Shown one piece after another: positions 32,913 to 45,844 of a stretch of 64,000 nucleotides of DNA. Each line of letters starts with the position of its first letter. Position 1 is the first letter of the stretch. This DNA comes from Malania oleifera (lineage: Eukaryota; Streptophyta; Magnoliopsida; Santalales; Ximeniaceae). The DNA is taken from contig NC_080421.1 in the NCBI RefSeq assembly GCF_029873635.1, positions 41,149,120-41,213,119 of the forward strand. Direction: 5' to 3'. Under the pieces are notes generated by a model that did no database searches, was not told where the DNA came from, and saw only the letters and a program-made list of their open reading frames with translations. Made by a program: the position numbers and the translations under genes.

Positions 32913-33574
32913 TTAAGTTTTTTTATTATCTTTTGAAAATTGTAATCTTGTGAATTTTTATGGAACTCATTTAAATTTGGTTTTGTTTCTAAATATTTAA
33001 CTGTTATATTTTTTAAGATTATGTTTTGATTGTGGGACTTGAATATTTGATTCATGTGTTATGCATAATGCATGAATTAAAAAAATATGAATGATGAATG
33101 AACTTATTAAATATTTTACATTTAGCTCTATATGTAAATATTACGGGACTCATTTAAATTTAGATTTATATATAAATATTTTATGCATGTATTATGCATA
33201 TTTAATATTTTTAGAGGTGTGCGTGTTTTTTTTAATTTTACATTTTTAAAAAAATTGTATTCATTAAAGGGATGTATTGTTTTTTACATTTTATGTTCTT
33301 TTCATTTAGAAATTAATAAATAAAATGCAGTTTTTTTTAAAAAAAAAAAATGTCATTTTATATGAAAATTTTAAAAATTTTAAAATAAAAAATATATATA
33401 TTTTTAAACGGGTGACCCGTTACCCGCCCGTTTATTAAATGGGCGGGTTAGGGTTGACATGTGTGTGATCCATTTAACATTGACCCGTTTATGACCCGCC
33501 CGTTTATGACCCGGCCCGTTAGTGACCCGCCCAAACCCGGCCCGCCCGTCCGTTTTGCCAGGCCTAATGAGAAG

Positions 33575-34420
33575 TATCCCGTAAGTAACTGAAAATCCAT
33601 TTGACAGCTTCCCAATGCTATTTACTCGAATTTGAAAGAAACTTACCATGCTAATAACTTGTGTCAGGTTGGGTCTTACCATAGCATACATTAAACACCC
33701 CACTGCCCTTGCATAGCGGACCTTTGATATGTCACGGATATCATCATCCGTCCTTGGGCATTAAGCGATAGATAATTTAAAGTGATTCGCTAACGGTTGA
33801 CTTACACATTTTGCATCAGCCATGCTAAACCTCTCCAACACCTTCTTCACATAACCGCCCAGAGACCACAATCTCTCTGCAGTTCTGTCCCTGCGAATTT
33901 CCATCCCAAGAATTTTCTTGGTTGCACCAAGATCTTTTATAGCAAATTCTTTATTTAACAGAGTTTTCAACTGATTTAATTCAGTCATATCTTTCACAGA
34001 AATTAGCATGTCATCAACATAAAGCAGTAAAAAAATAAGAGAACCATCATCAAACTTATTTACATACACACAACAATTATACTCACACCTCTTATAGCCT
34101 ATTTGGATCATTTAGGAGTCAAAACATTGTACCATTGCCTTGGAGACTGTTTCAACCCATAAAATGACTTCTTTAGTTTACAAACCAAATACTCATATCT
34201 GGGTTGACTGAACCCTTCTGGCTGTACCATATAAATCTGCTCATTCAAATCACCATGGAGAAATGTTGTTTTTTTTTTACATCCATTTGCTCCAATTGCA
34301 TATCATAATACGCCACTAATCCCAGCGCTACCCTAATGGAAGTATGTTTGACCACAAGGGAGAAGATTTCATTATAATCAACCTCTTTCTTTTGTGAGTA
34401 TCCCTGTTGTTAGCCTTGGT
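33575..34420 (-). pseudogene. Truncated copia A: reverse transcriptase C-terminal half
   Basis: Minus strand: [11 protein letters not shown] near 34130, LLYVDDMLI near 34030 (catalytic YVDD), GMEIRRDR, GYVKKVLERFSM and RYARAVGCLMYAM. Upstream of [15 protein letters not shown] (near 34270) the homology ends at about 34420. One frame change lies near 34110 and a stop near 34378. It continues across the hAT to 29100-29299. Gag, protease and integrase are absent. Confidence 0.85.
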
Positions 34421-34639
34421 TGCTACATAATCATGTTTAATGTGTTTTCATGATATTAACCTATTTGTTGTTCCAAGTGTATTCCATCTTTGCATATTAT
34501 GTTTAGTACAAGTACAAGTGACAAATACATGAAGGTACCAAATCAAAGGCAAAGATCAAAAGGACACTCATTCAGAAATACTCAAGCACATCCAATGCAG
34601 ATAATGTTAAATTAAATGCAATGGGGTTTGTTTGAGACT
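34421..34639. other. Junction between two truncated copias
   Basis: About 220 bp that match neither coding region. No LTR ends or duplications were recognised, so the way the two fragments were joined is unclear. Confidence 0.45.
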
Positions 34640-37600
34640 GAACTTGTCTCCTTTCTGAATTGGAACGGGTGAAGCTGAGCATTTGTCCATGCTAAATCTC
34701 TCTAAAACTTTATTTATATAACCTTTCTGAGACAAACCAACCATTCCTTAGGACCGATCTCAAAATATTTCTATTCTGATCACATACTTTGCTTCTCCCA
34801 TATTTTTCATTTCAAAGTTTTTAGAGAGAAATTCTTTAGTCTTATGTAACAGATCAAGATCATTAGTTGCAAGAAAAATATCATCAACATACATAATCAT
34901 GAATATAAACTTACTCCCACTAATCTTCAGATATATACACCGATCAATAGTGTTTTCTTTAAATTCAAAGGAACTAATAGTATTATTAAACTTAAGATAC
35001 CATTATCGGGAAGCTTGTTTAAGTCCGTATATTGACTTCTTAAGTTTACACACCAAATTTTCTTTCCCTTCAACTGTAAAACCCAATGGTTGATCCATAT
35101 AAACATCTTCATCTAAATTCCCATTTAGAAAAGCAATTTTCAAATCCATTTGATGTAACTCTAAATCGTAATGAGCTACTAAAGCCATAATAATTCTGAA
35201 AGAATCTTTCTTAGAGACTAGTGAAAAAGTCTCTTTATAATCAATACCATTTTTCTGAGTAAAGCCTTTAGCAACAAGTCTGACCTTATAACGTTCAAGG
35301 TTACCACGAGAGTCTCATTTGGTTTTAAAAATCCATTTACATCCAACTCTCTTGCAACCTTCTGGCAATTCTACAAGATCCTAGACTTCATTTTATTCCA
35401 TAGACTTTAACTCTTCTTTCATGGCATCCATCCATTTATCAGAATTATCACAGCTAATGGCCTGTGAAAACGAAACTAGATCATCTTCAATTCCTAAGTA
35501 AAAATCTGACTCTTGAAGAAAAACCACATAATTATCCGAGATAGCAGATCTCTTTTCTCTTTGAGATCGTCTTAATGCAACCTCTTGTGGTTTTTCTATA
35601 ATAGGTTTACTTTGAATAGCGGGAGTTGTAATTTCCTTAATTTCCACATTTAATGGAACCATACTCCCACTAGTTTCATCATTCTCAATGAACCTAGCAT
35701 TTCCAGTTTCAACTATTCTTGTGACATGATTAGGACAATAAAATATATGCCCTTTTGAATTTTCTAGATAACCAGTGAAATTACCACTGATTTTTCTTGC
35801 TTCCAGCTTCTTTTCTTGTGGATTATAAACTTTAATTTCTTCCTGACAACCCCAACATGTAGGTGTCGTAAACTTGGTTTCCTGCTAGTCCAAAGGTCAA
35901 ATGGTGTCTTTGGAACTGCCTTAGTAGGAACATAGTTTAATACGTACATGGCAGTTTTTAAAGCATACATCCACAATGAATTGGGTAAAGACTTTCTACT
36001 TATCATGCTATTAACCATATCCATCAAAGTCCTATTATGCCTTTCAGATACACCATTCTGTTCTCGTGCACCTAGCATTGTGTATTGAGCACAAATACGT
36101 TTTTCTAGGAATTTAGCAAATGGACTAGGTAGTTGTCCAGTTTTGTTATACCTTCCATAATATTCACCTCCTCTATCAGATTTAACAATTTTCACCTTTC
36201 TGTCTAATTGTCTTTTAGCTTCATTTACATAAATCTCCAAAACATTTAACAATTTTCACCTCCTCTATCAGATTTAACAATTTTCACCTTTCTGTCTAAT
36301 TGTCTTTTAGCTTCATTTACATAAATCTCCAAAACATTCACCTCCTCTATCAGATTTAACAATTTTCACCTTTCTGTCTAATTGTCTTTTAGCTTCATTT
36401 ACATAAATCTCCAAAACATTTACCGCTTGAGATTTATCATGTCGCAAGTAGACATATCCATAATGTGAGAAATCATCGATAAAGGTGATGAAATATCAAT
36501 CATTACTGAAGGTATTTACGTCAAAGGGTCCACATATATCAATGTATATAATATCTAGAAGCTGAGTGCTCCTTGTGGCTCCTTTCTTTGCGTGTCTTGT
36601 CTGCTTACCTTTACTACAATCTACACAAATGTCAAAGTCAATGAAATCCAAATCTGGAAGTATTTCACTCTTTACTAATCTTTCCAATCTTTCTTTGGAA
36701 ATATGACCTAACCGTTTATGCCATAAGTAAGCATATCATTCATTCACTAAACTTCGTTTAGTGCTAATACTATGATGCGAGGTTAAAAGTGTTTCAGCAT
36801 AATGATTGTCAAGTTTTAACTTATATAAACCATCACAAAGCATACCACAACCAACCATACAAGTATCCTTAAATAAACTAAAAAAAAAAACCTTTATTAA
36901 AACTACAAGTGTACCCAGAAACATCCAATTTAGATAATGAAACTAAATTCCTAGAAATAATAGGAACATAAAAAGTCTCATATAAATCCAAACAATAACT
37001 AATGTCTAGGATTAAACTATAAGTCCCTACAGCTTCAATTGGCACTTTTATTTTGTTCCCCATGAAGATAAACTTCTCATTTGGGTTTATGTTCTGGATT
37101 ATAAGAAATCCACGCATAATATTAGAAACATGAGTTGTACATCCAAAATCAATCCACCAAGTATTATAAGGAACTTTAGCTAAATTTGATTCAAAACATA
37201 CATAAGCACTAGGCTTACCCTTCCTTTCGAACCAAGCTTTCCGTTTCAAGTAGTACTTCCGATAATGTCCAGGTTTTCCATAGAAACGACATTTGTCCTT
37301 ACTTGATACCTTCTTCTGGATATGAGAAGAGGATTCATTATCTTTTAAAGATCCTTTCCCCTTTCCATGTTTCTTTACTTTCTTTTCAGCTCCTTGATTG
37401 TTCGCTTAATGAATAGAGTGAATTCCTTTATTGTTCAATCGTGTTTCCTCTTGAACTAGCATATTGTGCAACTCATGCACATTCCATTTATCTTTCATGG
37501 TGTTATAGTTCATTTGAAATGGTCCATACTTAGTTGGTAATGAGTTTAAAATGAACTGAACAAGAAAATTTTCATTTACATCCATTCCAAAGTCTTAAGT

Positions 37601-38030
37601 GTTGCTGCAATATTTGTCATTTCAACAACATGCTCATGCATAATATGTGAACCATCAAACTTCATGGTGGTTAACATACCCATTAATGTCCCAGCAAGAG
37701 ACTTATCTGCTGTTTGGGAATGCTTTCCCACAAACTTTAAAAACTCTTTAGCACTTTCAGTTTTGGGAATAGTTGTCTTGATGTTTATTTGCAACACTCA
37801 TTCACATAAACATCAAACTTAACCTATTTGATATTTCCCAATTATTGTAATAGGTTATTTCTTCAACACTGCTAGAATCAGTAATAGTAACAGGCTGATC
37901 ACTTAAAAGTGTCAAATCAAGATCCAATACACCGAGGTGAAATTGAACTTTTTCACTCTAATCAGCAAAATTCAACCCATTAAACATTGGAATAGATGAA
38001 GCATGCAAATGTAACGATCCAGGCACAGGT
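34640..38030 (-). pseudogene. Truncated copia B: gag to reverse transcriptase
   Basis: Minus strand, same direction as copia A but a different subfamily. The gag start is near 38030 (GLNFADWSEKVQFHLGVLDL). The zinc knuckle near 37270 reads CRFYGKPGHYRKYY, with two of three Cys changed to Tyr. Protease reads WWIDFGCTTHVSN (normally D-S/T-G) near 37160. Integrase runs 36690-35764 ([25 protein letters not shown]) and carries an internal triplication. The linker and RT run 35662-34640 (LHQMDLKIAFLNGNLDED; KKSIYGLKQASR; IMYVDDIFLA near 34880). Homology stops within the region after RT, so RNase H and the 3' LTR are missing. Many stops and frame breaks. Confidence 0.87.
36160..36430. repeat. Tandem triplication inside copia B integrase
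   Basis: A segment of about 90 bp (CACCTCCTCTATCAGATTTAAC ... CATAAATCTCCAAAACATT in parts) occurs three times in direct order, starting near 36165, 36257 and 36338. Only one copy is expected in the integrase reading. Confidence 0.85.
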
Positions 38031-38232
38031 GCTGCAAAAATTAACCATACTTAATGCTTTGAATGAAACATTTATAAGATTACAAACATTAATATATTAT
38101 GTTTTCCTTTGGGAAAAACACTAATGTAAAGAGCTTTGAAATGATGCTAATTAAATTTTTAATTTTAACATTACTTTGGTAACATTATATGCACTCATTA
38201 TAAGTATCTATTATCTTTGGATAAATAGATAA

Positions 38233-38296
<64 letters not shown>

Positions 38297-38391
38297 TTAC
38301 CAAAACATTATCCTTATATTTATAAGAACAATTAATCAACCTTTGGGTGATTCTTGATATCTTATAATAATCTAATATTATTGTAAGAACC
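38031..38391. other. Non-coding, with long TAA microsatellite
   Basis: Lies between the copia B gag start and the gypsy 1 insertion. It probably includes the copia B leader or part of its 5' LTR, but no primer site was recognised. A TAA run of about 20 units lies at 38234-38296. Confidence 0.5.
38234..38296. repeat. TAA microsatellite
   Basis: About 20 uninterrupted ATA/TAA units. Confidence 0.9.
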
Positions 38392-38703
38392 CCAACCGTG
38401 ATATATGGATTAATTATGTAAAAGAAGAATAAAATGGTAAATTGAGCAGAGTTTGTCGACGAGGCTAGGGTTTTTCGACGAAGTTTCTTCTGTTCTCGTC
38501 GACGAAATTCAGAGCCTCGTCGATGAGGGGATGCCGAGAGGTTCGGAAAAATTTTAAATATCCGGCTCGTCGACGAGGCTACCATCTCATCGATGAAGGT
38601 AATGGCAGACTCATCAATGAGGACGCCAATTCATCGACGAATCCACCTGGGTCAAATGCCTTTAAAAGATATTTTGGGTTACTTCTTGGCTAAGATTTGG
38701 AAA

Positions 38704-38745
<42 letters not shown>

Positions 38746-40357
38746 GATTTCTTCACCATTCGTCGCCTGATTCGTAAATCAGACGTTACCACGAGGACCA
38801 GGGAAGGATTCTCTACATTTCTAACGGATTGGAATCTCTTTTTGAGCATTTCCATGTTTCGGGTTAAAATCGAGGAAAGACTCGGTTTTCATTTCTGATT
38901 CAGAATATGTGTAGTAGTACAGATTGTAAGCATGTATTATACTGTGGTTTATAGGTTTTGGAGTCTCAGTTCATAGTTTTGGGGACCATAGAATTCGTAG
39001 TTGGATTTCGGGTTAAGGTAAAGGGATTCTGTTTATATCAGTTTATTTTTGAAATCGGGATAGGTAAGCTTGTAGGCTATGATCATATGTATGTTTTGGT
39101 AACTTAATTGGGGAAATCTATCGAGTAAAAAAACGGGATTTTCGGGTTATAGTTTTTGGAAAATTTTGGAAATTTCGTGTATCATCTCTGCTTTGTTTGG
39201 AAAACCATTCGTTTTGTTTAAACTATATTATTGAGATGACTGTTATCCATATTTGCATAAACTGTATACTTGAAATGGAAAACAATATGATTTTTCGTAA
39301 ATCAAATAAGTGTGGTATGTATGGTTGTATGTAATTGTTCCAAGTATGTTGTAAAACAGCTATGTGGCAGCTTATTACCGTATGCTGATATGTATAGGAG
39401 TATAAGCTCCAAAATGATTCTAGGTTTTATGAAATCGGCTAGTGGAGGCTAATTATCGTACACCAAAACAGCTATGTGGCAGCTAATTACCATACGTTGT
39501 GCCATGTACCAGTGTGAAAACTGTGGGGGAGAGTGTCCGGCTCTATATCCGAGGGTGTGAAATATCACTATGTCATCTGGTTGGTCACCGAAGGATGTAA
39601 GCCACCCTGTATGGCAATGTAATCGTTGTGAAGCTTTGAGTTCATGGAGTAGTTGCGTGTTGGCAATGTAATCGCTGTGAAACTTGAGTTCATATCGTAG
39701 TTGCGTACTTGTGTGAGCTACATCGTATTGGCAATGTAATCGCTTGAAGCTTTAGGTTTCATAGCATAGTTGCGTATTAGTGTGACGACACTGACCATAT
39801 GTTTTGGGTATCGTATGTATAGGAATGCATTTGTGAAAATACTGGAACTGTATGGAAATGTTTTCGAACTGTATTGTATCATATAGTGTTATGTTTTGCG
39901 TAAAATAACATTGGTATGCCACACACTGATACAACATGTTTTCTTCCTTACTGAGAGGTGTCTCACCCCAAATGTACGTACAATGTTTTTCAGGTCCTTC
40001 AGGTAGCCGTAATTAGCATCCTAACGTCTAGAAGCGAGGGTGTCGTTAGCTACTGCTAGTACCTGTTAGGTACAAGTTTTGGTATCTAGGTTGTCGGGAT
40101 GGTTTTGTAGACACCTAGGGTATGTATATCCTAGCTTATATAGACTATGGTATGATACTATATATGTATAAAAAGACCTTATTCCACTACATATCTGATG
40201 AGTATGGATTTGTATGTGTATGTGTATAGGGCATCTGTATACCCCACGGGGTCGGACCCTTTTATTGTATCGTATCATGTATGTTTGAATTGATACAGAG
40301 ACAGGTTAGGTTACTATATTCACACTTGAGACCCAACTGTGAGTTTGGGGCGTGATA
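38392..40357 (+). repeat. Gypsy 1 5' LTR
   Basis: TGTAAGAACCCC...GGGGCGTGATA. It contains about eight CGTCGACGA-like motifs at 38452-38645, a CT microsatellite (38706-38742), a tandem repeat of about 62 bp (GGCAATGTAATCG...GTAGTTGCGT, 39622-39780) and the conserved block TGAGAGGTGTCTCACC near 39951. Confidence 0.9.
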
Positions 40358-40360
40358 GCT

Positions 40361-40372
40361 TGGTATCAGAGC
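40361..40372 (+). other. Gypsy 1 primer binding site
   Basis: TGGTATCAGAGC, complementary to the 3' end of initiator Met tRNA, three bases after the 5' LTR. Confidence 0.9.
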
Positions 40373-43300
40373 TAACCAGGTTATTAGGTCTTGTAGACTT
40401 GGTCAGGAGTATTGATGTGTACATACCAGAGTATAGGATGTAGGAAATGGGTAGTGTTGGTCAAGGGTTGTTCTATTTCTAGATCGGGATTTTTCAACGG
40501 TATTCCATGTTTTTTCCTGGGATGACGATTCCTGTAAAGGCAAGGCAGACCATGGATGGATTCGTGTCGGTGTGACGGGATAGGCTTAGACATGTGAGAG
40601 TAATAATTGACATGATTAGTTCTATAATTGTGCTAACTGTGTATGATATAGGAATTCTAATCGATTCCTATTCTGTTTTCAGAATGGAATTTAAGGATAA
40701 TAACTTGGAGAGTGGCTCCAAGGAGACTTCGAGCAATGAGTCTCCTTCTGTGCCTCATGGTTTAGCGAGACAGGTGATCCGAGAAATTGGGCAGAGTGTT
40801 AGGAGACTCGAGAGCTCTCCTACGGATGCGAGGTGTAACATCGAGAGGTTCACACGCATGCACCCTCTGACATTTATGGGAGGACCTGATTCGATAGTGG
40901 CGGAGGATTGGGTCGAGAAGACCGAGAGGATTTTGGAAGTCCTCCACTGCACTAAGAAGCAGAAGGTCTTGTACGCTACCTTTCAGCTAACTGGGGAGGC
41001 AGGGCAATCATGAACAGCGGTGATTCTTCTTGAGAGGCAGAGAGCTGGTCCATTTGGTATGACGTGGGGCAGCTTCAAGGAGGTATTTTTCAAGAGATAC
41101 TTTCTGGTCTCCACTCGGGACATGAAGGTTGATGAGTTTTCAGGCCTGACGCAGGGAACTTTGACGGTGCAAAGGTATGCTGCCAGATTTATCAAGTTAT
41201 CTTGATTTGCATCATACTTGGTTCTGAATAAGCACAAGAAGGCTCGGAGGTTCGAGAGGGGTCTGAGAAAAGACATCCGTCGTCTTGTGAGGATGCTACA
41301 GATCTATGAGTTCTCTGTCCTTGTGGATAAAGCCACCATAGTTGAGACCGACCTTTAGGGAGATGAAGTAGTGCAGGATCAGAGCAAAAGGCCAGTATCT
41401 TCTGGTCCTTATAGTGGTCCTTGGCAGGGACAATGGAAGAAGAAGAAGAGCTACAGTTTCAGTTATCAGCAGAATACCAAGCGGCAGGGTTATTAGGGGA
41501 AGATACGCCTGCATAGAGCTAGAATCATGGGAGTAATCAGATACCTCGGGGGAACTACCAGGCAACCACGGCTCCGAAGAGGGTGTATTCACTGACTCCA
41601 GTAGATGCGGAACACATTGGGAATGTGGTGACAGGCACCATGTTACTGCTTTCGAATAGAGCTGTTGTTTTAACTGATTCGGGGGCAACTCATTCGTTCA
41701 TATCTGCTCGTTTTGTGAAGTTGGGTGGGGTTGAAACTTGTATGATGAATGAGATGTTGTCTGTGACTACACCAATTGAGAGTGTAATGATCTATAGTAA
41801 GTTGTTAGAGGACTGCCCAGTGGAGATCCAAGGGAGGCTGCTACCAGCGGACCTTGTAGTATACGACATATATGGTTTTGACGTCATACTGGGGATGGAT
41901 TGGCTATTCTCCAGTTTTTTCTTGATTGATTGTCATAGGAAGGTAGTAGTGTTTAGACCTTCTAGGGAGCAGGAGTATGAGTTTATAGGATCGTGTGTGC
42001 ATTCGACACCACAGGTTCTATCAGCGTTACAGGCGAGGAGACTACTCTTGGACGGGTGTCAGGGGTACCTAGCTTGCATGAAGGAACCGCCACGGAAGGA
42101 GTTGAGGCTCGAGGATATTTGAGTGGTCAATGAGTTTCCGAATGTGTTTCCTGAAGATTTACTCGGTTTACCTCCAAATCAAGAGGTGGAGTTTGCGATA
42201 GAGTTGCCGCCTAGCAAGGCACCAATCTCTAAAGCTCCGTACAGGATGGCTCTAGTAGAACTTCGAGAGTTGAAGGAGCAGTTGCAGGAACTACTGGACC
42301 ATGGTTTTATTCGATCGAATGTTTCGCCCTGAGGAGTTTCAGTATTATTTATGAAGAAGAAGAAGGACGGGTCAATGCGTATATGCATTGACTACTGTGA
42401 GATCAACAAAGTAACGGTGAAGAACCGTTACCCTTTGCCTCATATAGATGATCTCTTTGACCAGTTGGAGGGAACACATGTCTTTTCGAAGATCGACCTA
42501 CGGTAAGGGTATCATCAAGTGAGGGTTAGATCTCAGGATGTAGAAAAGATCGCTTTCCGAACCAGATACAGCCACTATGAGTTCTTGGTTATGCCGTTTG
42601 GGTTAACCAATGCACTGGCAGTGTTCATGGATCTGATGAATCGGGTTTTCCATGAGTACCTGGATCAGTTCGTAGTGGTGTTTATTGATGACATTGTGGT
42701 ATACTCGAGGAGTTCAGAAGAGCATGAAAACCATTTGAGGTTGGTGCCACAAAGTTTGCGAGAGAAGAAGTTGTATGCTAAGCTGAAGAAGTGTGAGTTC
42801 TGGTTGAATCAGGTCATGTTCTTAGGCCATGTGGTGTCTAAGGGCGGTATCTCCGTTGATCCTAGCAAGATTGAAGTTGTGGTCGAATAGGTGAGGCCGA
42901 AGAGCGTACAAGGAGGTTCATAGTTTTCTAAGACTGGTGGGTTATTATCGTCGGTTCGTGGAGGAGTTCTCTAAATTTTCTGGACCTCTAACTCGATTGA
43001 CTAAGAAAGGAGTTTAGTTTGAGTGGACCAGTGATTGCGAGCAGTGCTTTTAGGAGTTGAAGCACCAACTGGTTGTTGCTCCAGTTTTGACCATTCCTTC
43101 GGGGGATGGTGGGTTTGTGATTTATAGCGATGCATCCCTGAATGGTTTGGGATGTGTGCTTATGCAACAGGGTAAGGTAGTAGTTTATGCTTCTCGGCAA
43201 CTTTAGGAGTATGAGAAGAATTACCTTACGCATGATCTAGAATTGGCTACTGTAGTTTATGCCCTAAAGATCTAGCGCCACTACCTGTACGGTGTTCACT

Positions 43301-44261
43301 GTGAGATTTTCACTGATCATAAAAGCCTCAGGTACTTTTTCACGCAGAAGGAGTTGAATATGAGGCAAAGGCGGTGGCTAGAGTTAATCAAGGACTACGA
43401 TTGTACAATTAGTTATCACCCGAGGAAGGCTAATGTGATAGCAGATGCGTTGAGTCAGAAGTCAGAGCATGCAGCGATAACTACAGTTGTAGCTCAGCAT
43501 CATGTCAGACGGGATTTGGAAAGCCTTGGCATGGAGTTGTTGTCTGGTGATCATCAGGCTTTTGTTGCTAGCTTGGTAATCCAGCCGACCTTGTTTGAGT
43601 GTATTAAAGCTGTGCAGGCTAGTGATGCGGAGTTAGCTAAGATTATGGAGAAAGTGCAGCAGGGTTTGGTTGCAGATTTTAATATCTCTGACAGATGTGT
43701 GTTGAGATTTGGGACCAAGCTGTGTGTTCCAAGCGACGATGAGATCAGAAGGACGATTCTGGAGGAAGCGCATCGTACTCTGTATACGGTACATCTTGGT
43801 AGTATGAAGATGTATCGGGATTTGTGCGAGTCCTTCTAGTGGAGTGGTATGAAGAAAGGTATTGCTCAGTTTGTGGAGCAGTGTCTGACGTGTCAGTAGG
43901 TGAAAGCTAAACATCAAAGACCGGCAGGGCCGTTGCAATCCTTGCCTATTCCGGTGTGGAAATGGGAGCACATTTCCATGGACTTTGTTATTGGATTTCC
44001 ATCAACACTTCACGGGCAGAATGCCATTTGGGTAATCATAGACTGGTTGACGAAATCCGCTCATTTTGTACCGACGAAGGTTAGCTACCCTTTGAGTAGA
44101 CTAGCGGACCTGTATGTGCATGAGATAGTGAGAATGCATGGCGTACCAGTGTCCATTGTTTCAGATCGGGATCCGAGGTTTACTTCTCGATTTTGGAAGA
44201 GCTTGCAGGAAGCACTGGGGACGAAGATTACTTTCAGTACATCGTTCCACCCCCAGAATAA

Positions 44262-45759
44262 TGAAACGCCCCGAACCCTTAAACTCAGGTCCGGTGCGTT
44301 ATACATGGTAAAATCCTGATAATCCATATCATATGCAGCGGAAAACATAAATAAAATCTCCATATAACATAATACCAGAGTTTACTAATTTCTATCTATA
44401 ATCCAAAGTATCCATCCAACACCTGCATTCCCATATATACATATATCTCCAAAAGCATTTCAGTATTTTCACAACCATTCTGTTCTCAACAGGCTTAAAA
44501 CATAAAAACTTAAAACATAAATATTTACATTCCCCCAAAGTATATAAAAATATACCCTTTCTCTTTATACAATCCTCAGAAGGCTAACAACCCTAGAGCT
44601 CTCTAAGCCTGACCTCGAGGATGTCTTGAAAAGAAATAATCATATTCGGGTGAGACACATCTCAGTAAGGGAAGAAACATACATATTAAAACAGCGTGTG
44701 ACCAACATGAGATAAATAGATATCATTTTTATTTCATTTGCAAATCATCATATAACATTGAAATCATTTTCTGACCCTAAACAATCACATGCAAATATTT
44801 AACCCATGAGATTACCTAAGGATAAGGGTGATTACCCGCTCATACAAGTAGCACCTCTCTGCTCTGATACTTAGGTAACCCTAAGGTTACAATTAAAACA
44901 TATCAGAGCACTCACCTTACACAGTAAGCCCTCAAGTGGTAGATTAATCTCGTACTCACACAGTTCAACAATAGTTTACCCACAAAGGCCCTAAGGATAG
45001 GGAATTCTACCCGCCCATACAAGTAGGTTCCCTCTGCCCTAGTGCATTATGTAGCTACTGCCACATCTCAAATTAATTAATTCATTTCCCTAAAATACTA
45101 CCCATCTAGCCTTCTTTAGGCTCCACACACCTCAAATTAACATTTAAACTAATATTTAATACTCCCCCTTAATTTTCTAAATTATGCCTGCGGAGCCCAA
45201 AATTACACACGCGGTGCTCACCCGAGCCCTGAATCAAAAACCCTAATTCCATTTAAATTATTCCTAAATAACATACTATTTAAATATTTTCTAGGGTCAT
45301 AATTTTCAATTTACAGTTATACCCGCAAATTTAACTAATTTGCCAAAATTTTCAAATCTCACTCTCACTTTGGAGTAGGGCATAGAAAATCTCAATTGAA
45401 AAATTACCTACATGAAAATGATGACGACGACGACTAGGACCACGTGGTGGTACCCGTTCACCAATTTAATAGTAGATTTAAAGCAAAATTGAGAAAATGG
45501 AAAAAAATTACCTTTCCCAAAGAGCAGTGCCTAAGTCGTTCCCATGACCAATCTGCTCTAGTAGAAATTTTGGCAGCGGAACCAAAAATCCAACAGCACC
45601 TTCCGTTTCCCGATCCGCTACAAATTCGCCGAGAAATTGAGAAAAGGAGAGAGACGGAGACGGAGTGGCTGGCGCTGCGCAGATAAAATTTCAGAGAGAG
45701 GGGGGGCGTGTCTGTTCTGCAGACTTCTTCTTCTTTCTTCTTCTTATCCTCTTTACTTT

Positions 45760-45805
<46 letters not shown>

Positions 45806-45813
45806 TACTTTAA

Positions 45814-45844
<31 letters not shown>

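Larger units (their letters stand above)
29300..33566 (+). mobile_element. Well preserved hAT transposon
   Basis: The termini are TAGGCCTGGCAAAACGG (29300) and its exact inverse (ending 33566), with an exact 8-bp duplication ATGAGAAG at 29292-29299 and 33567-33574. Both subterminal regions (29315-29480, 33405-33550) are dense in ACCCG/CGGGT motifs, the clustered repeats to which hAT transposases bind. The transposase gene shows no stop or frame break across three exons. Length (4.27 kb) and gene content are those of an autonomous element. It sits in the RNase H part of a dead copia. Confidence 0.93.

Noticed and set aside
38593-38898. 101-residue open frame in gypsy 1 LTR
   Set aside because: It runs through the CGTCGACGA motifs and the CT microsatellite of the LTR; not conserved in the 3' LTR.
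44700-45700. Possible gene in the insertion within gypsy 1
   Set aside because: No domain; the segment is an LTR with canonical ends and the conserved LTR block.
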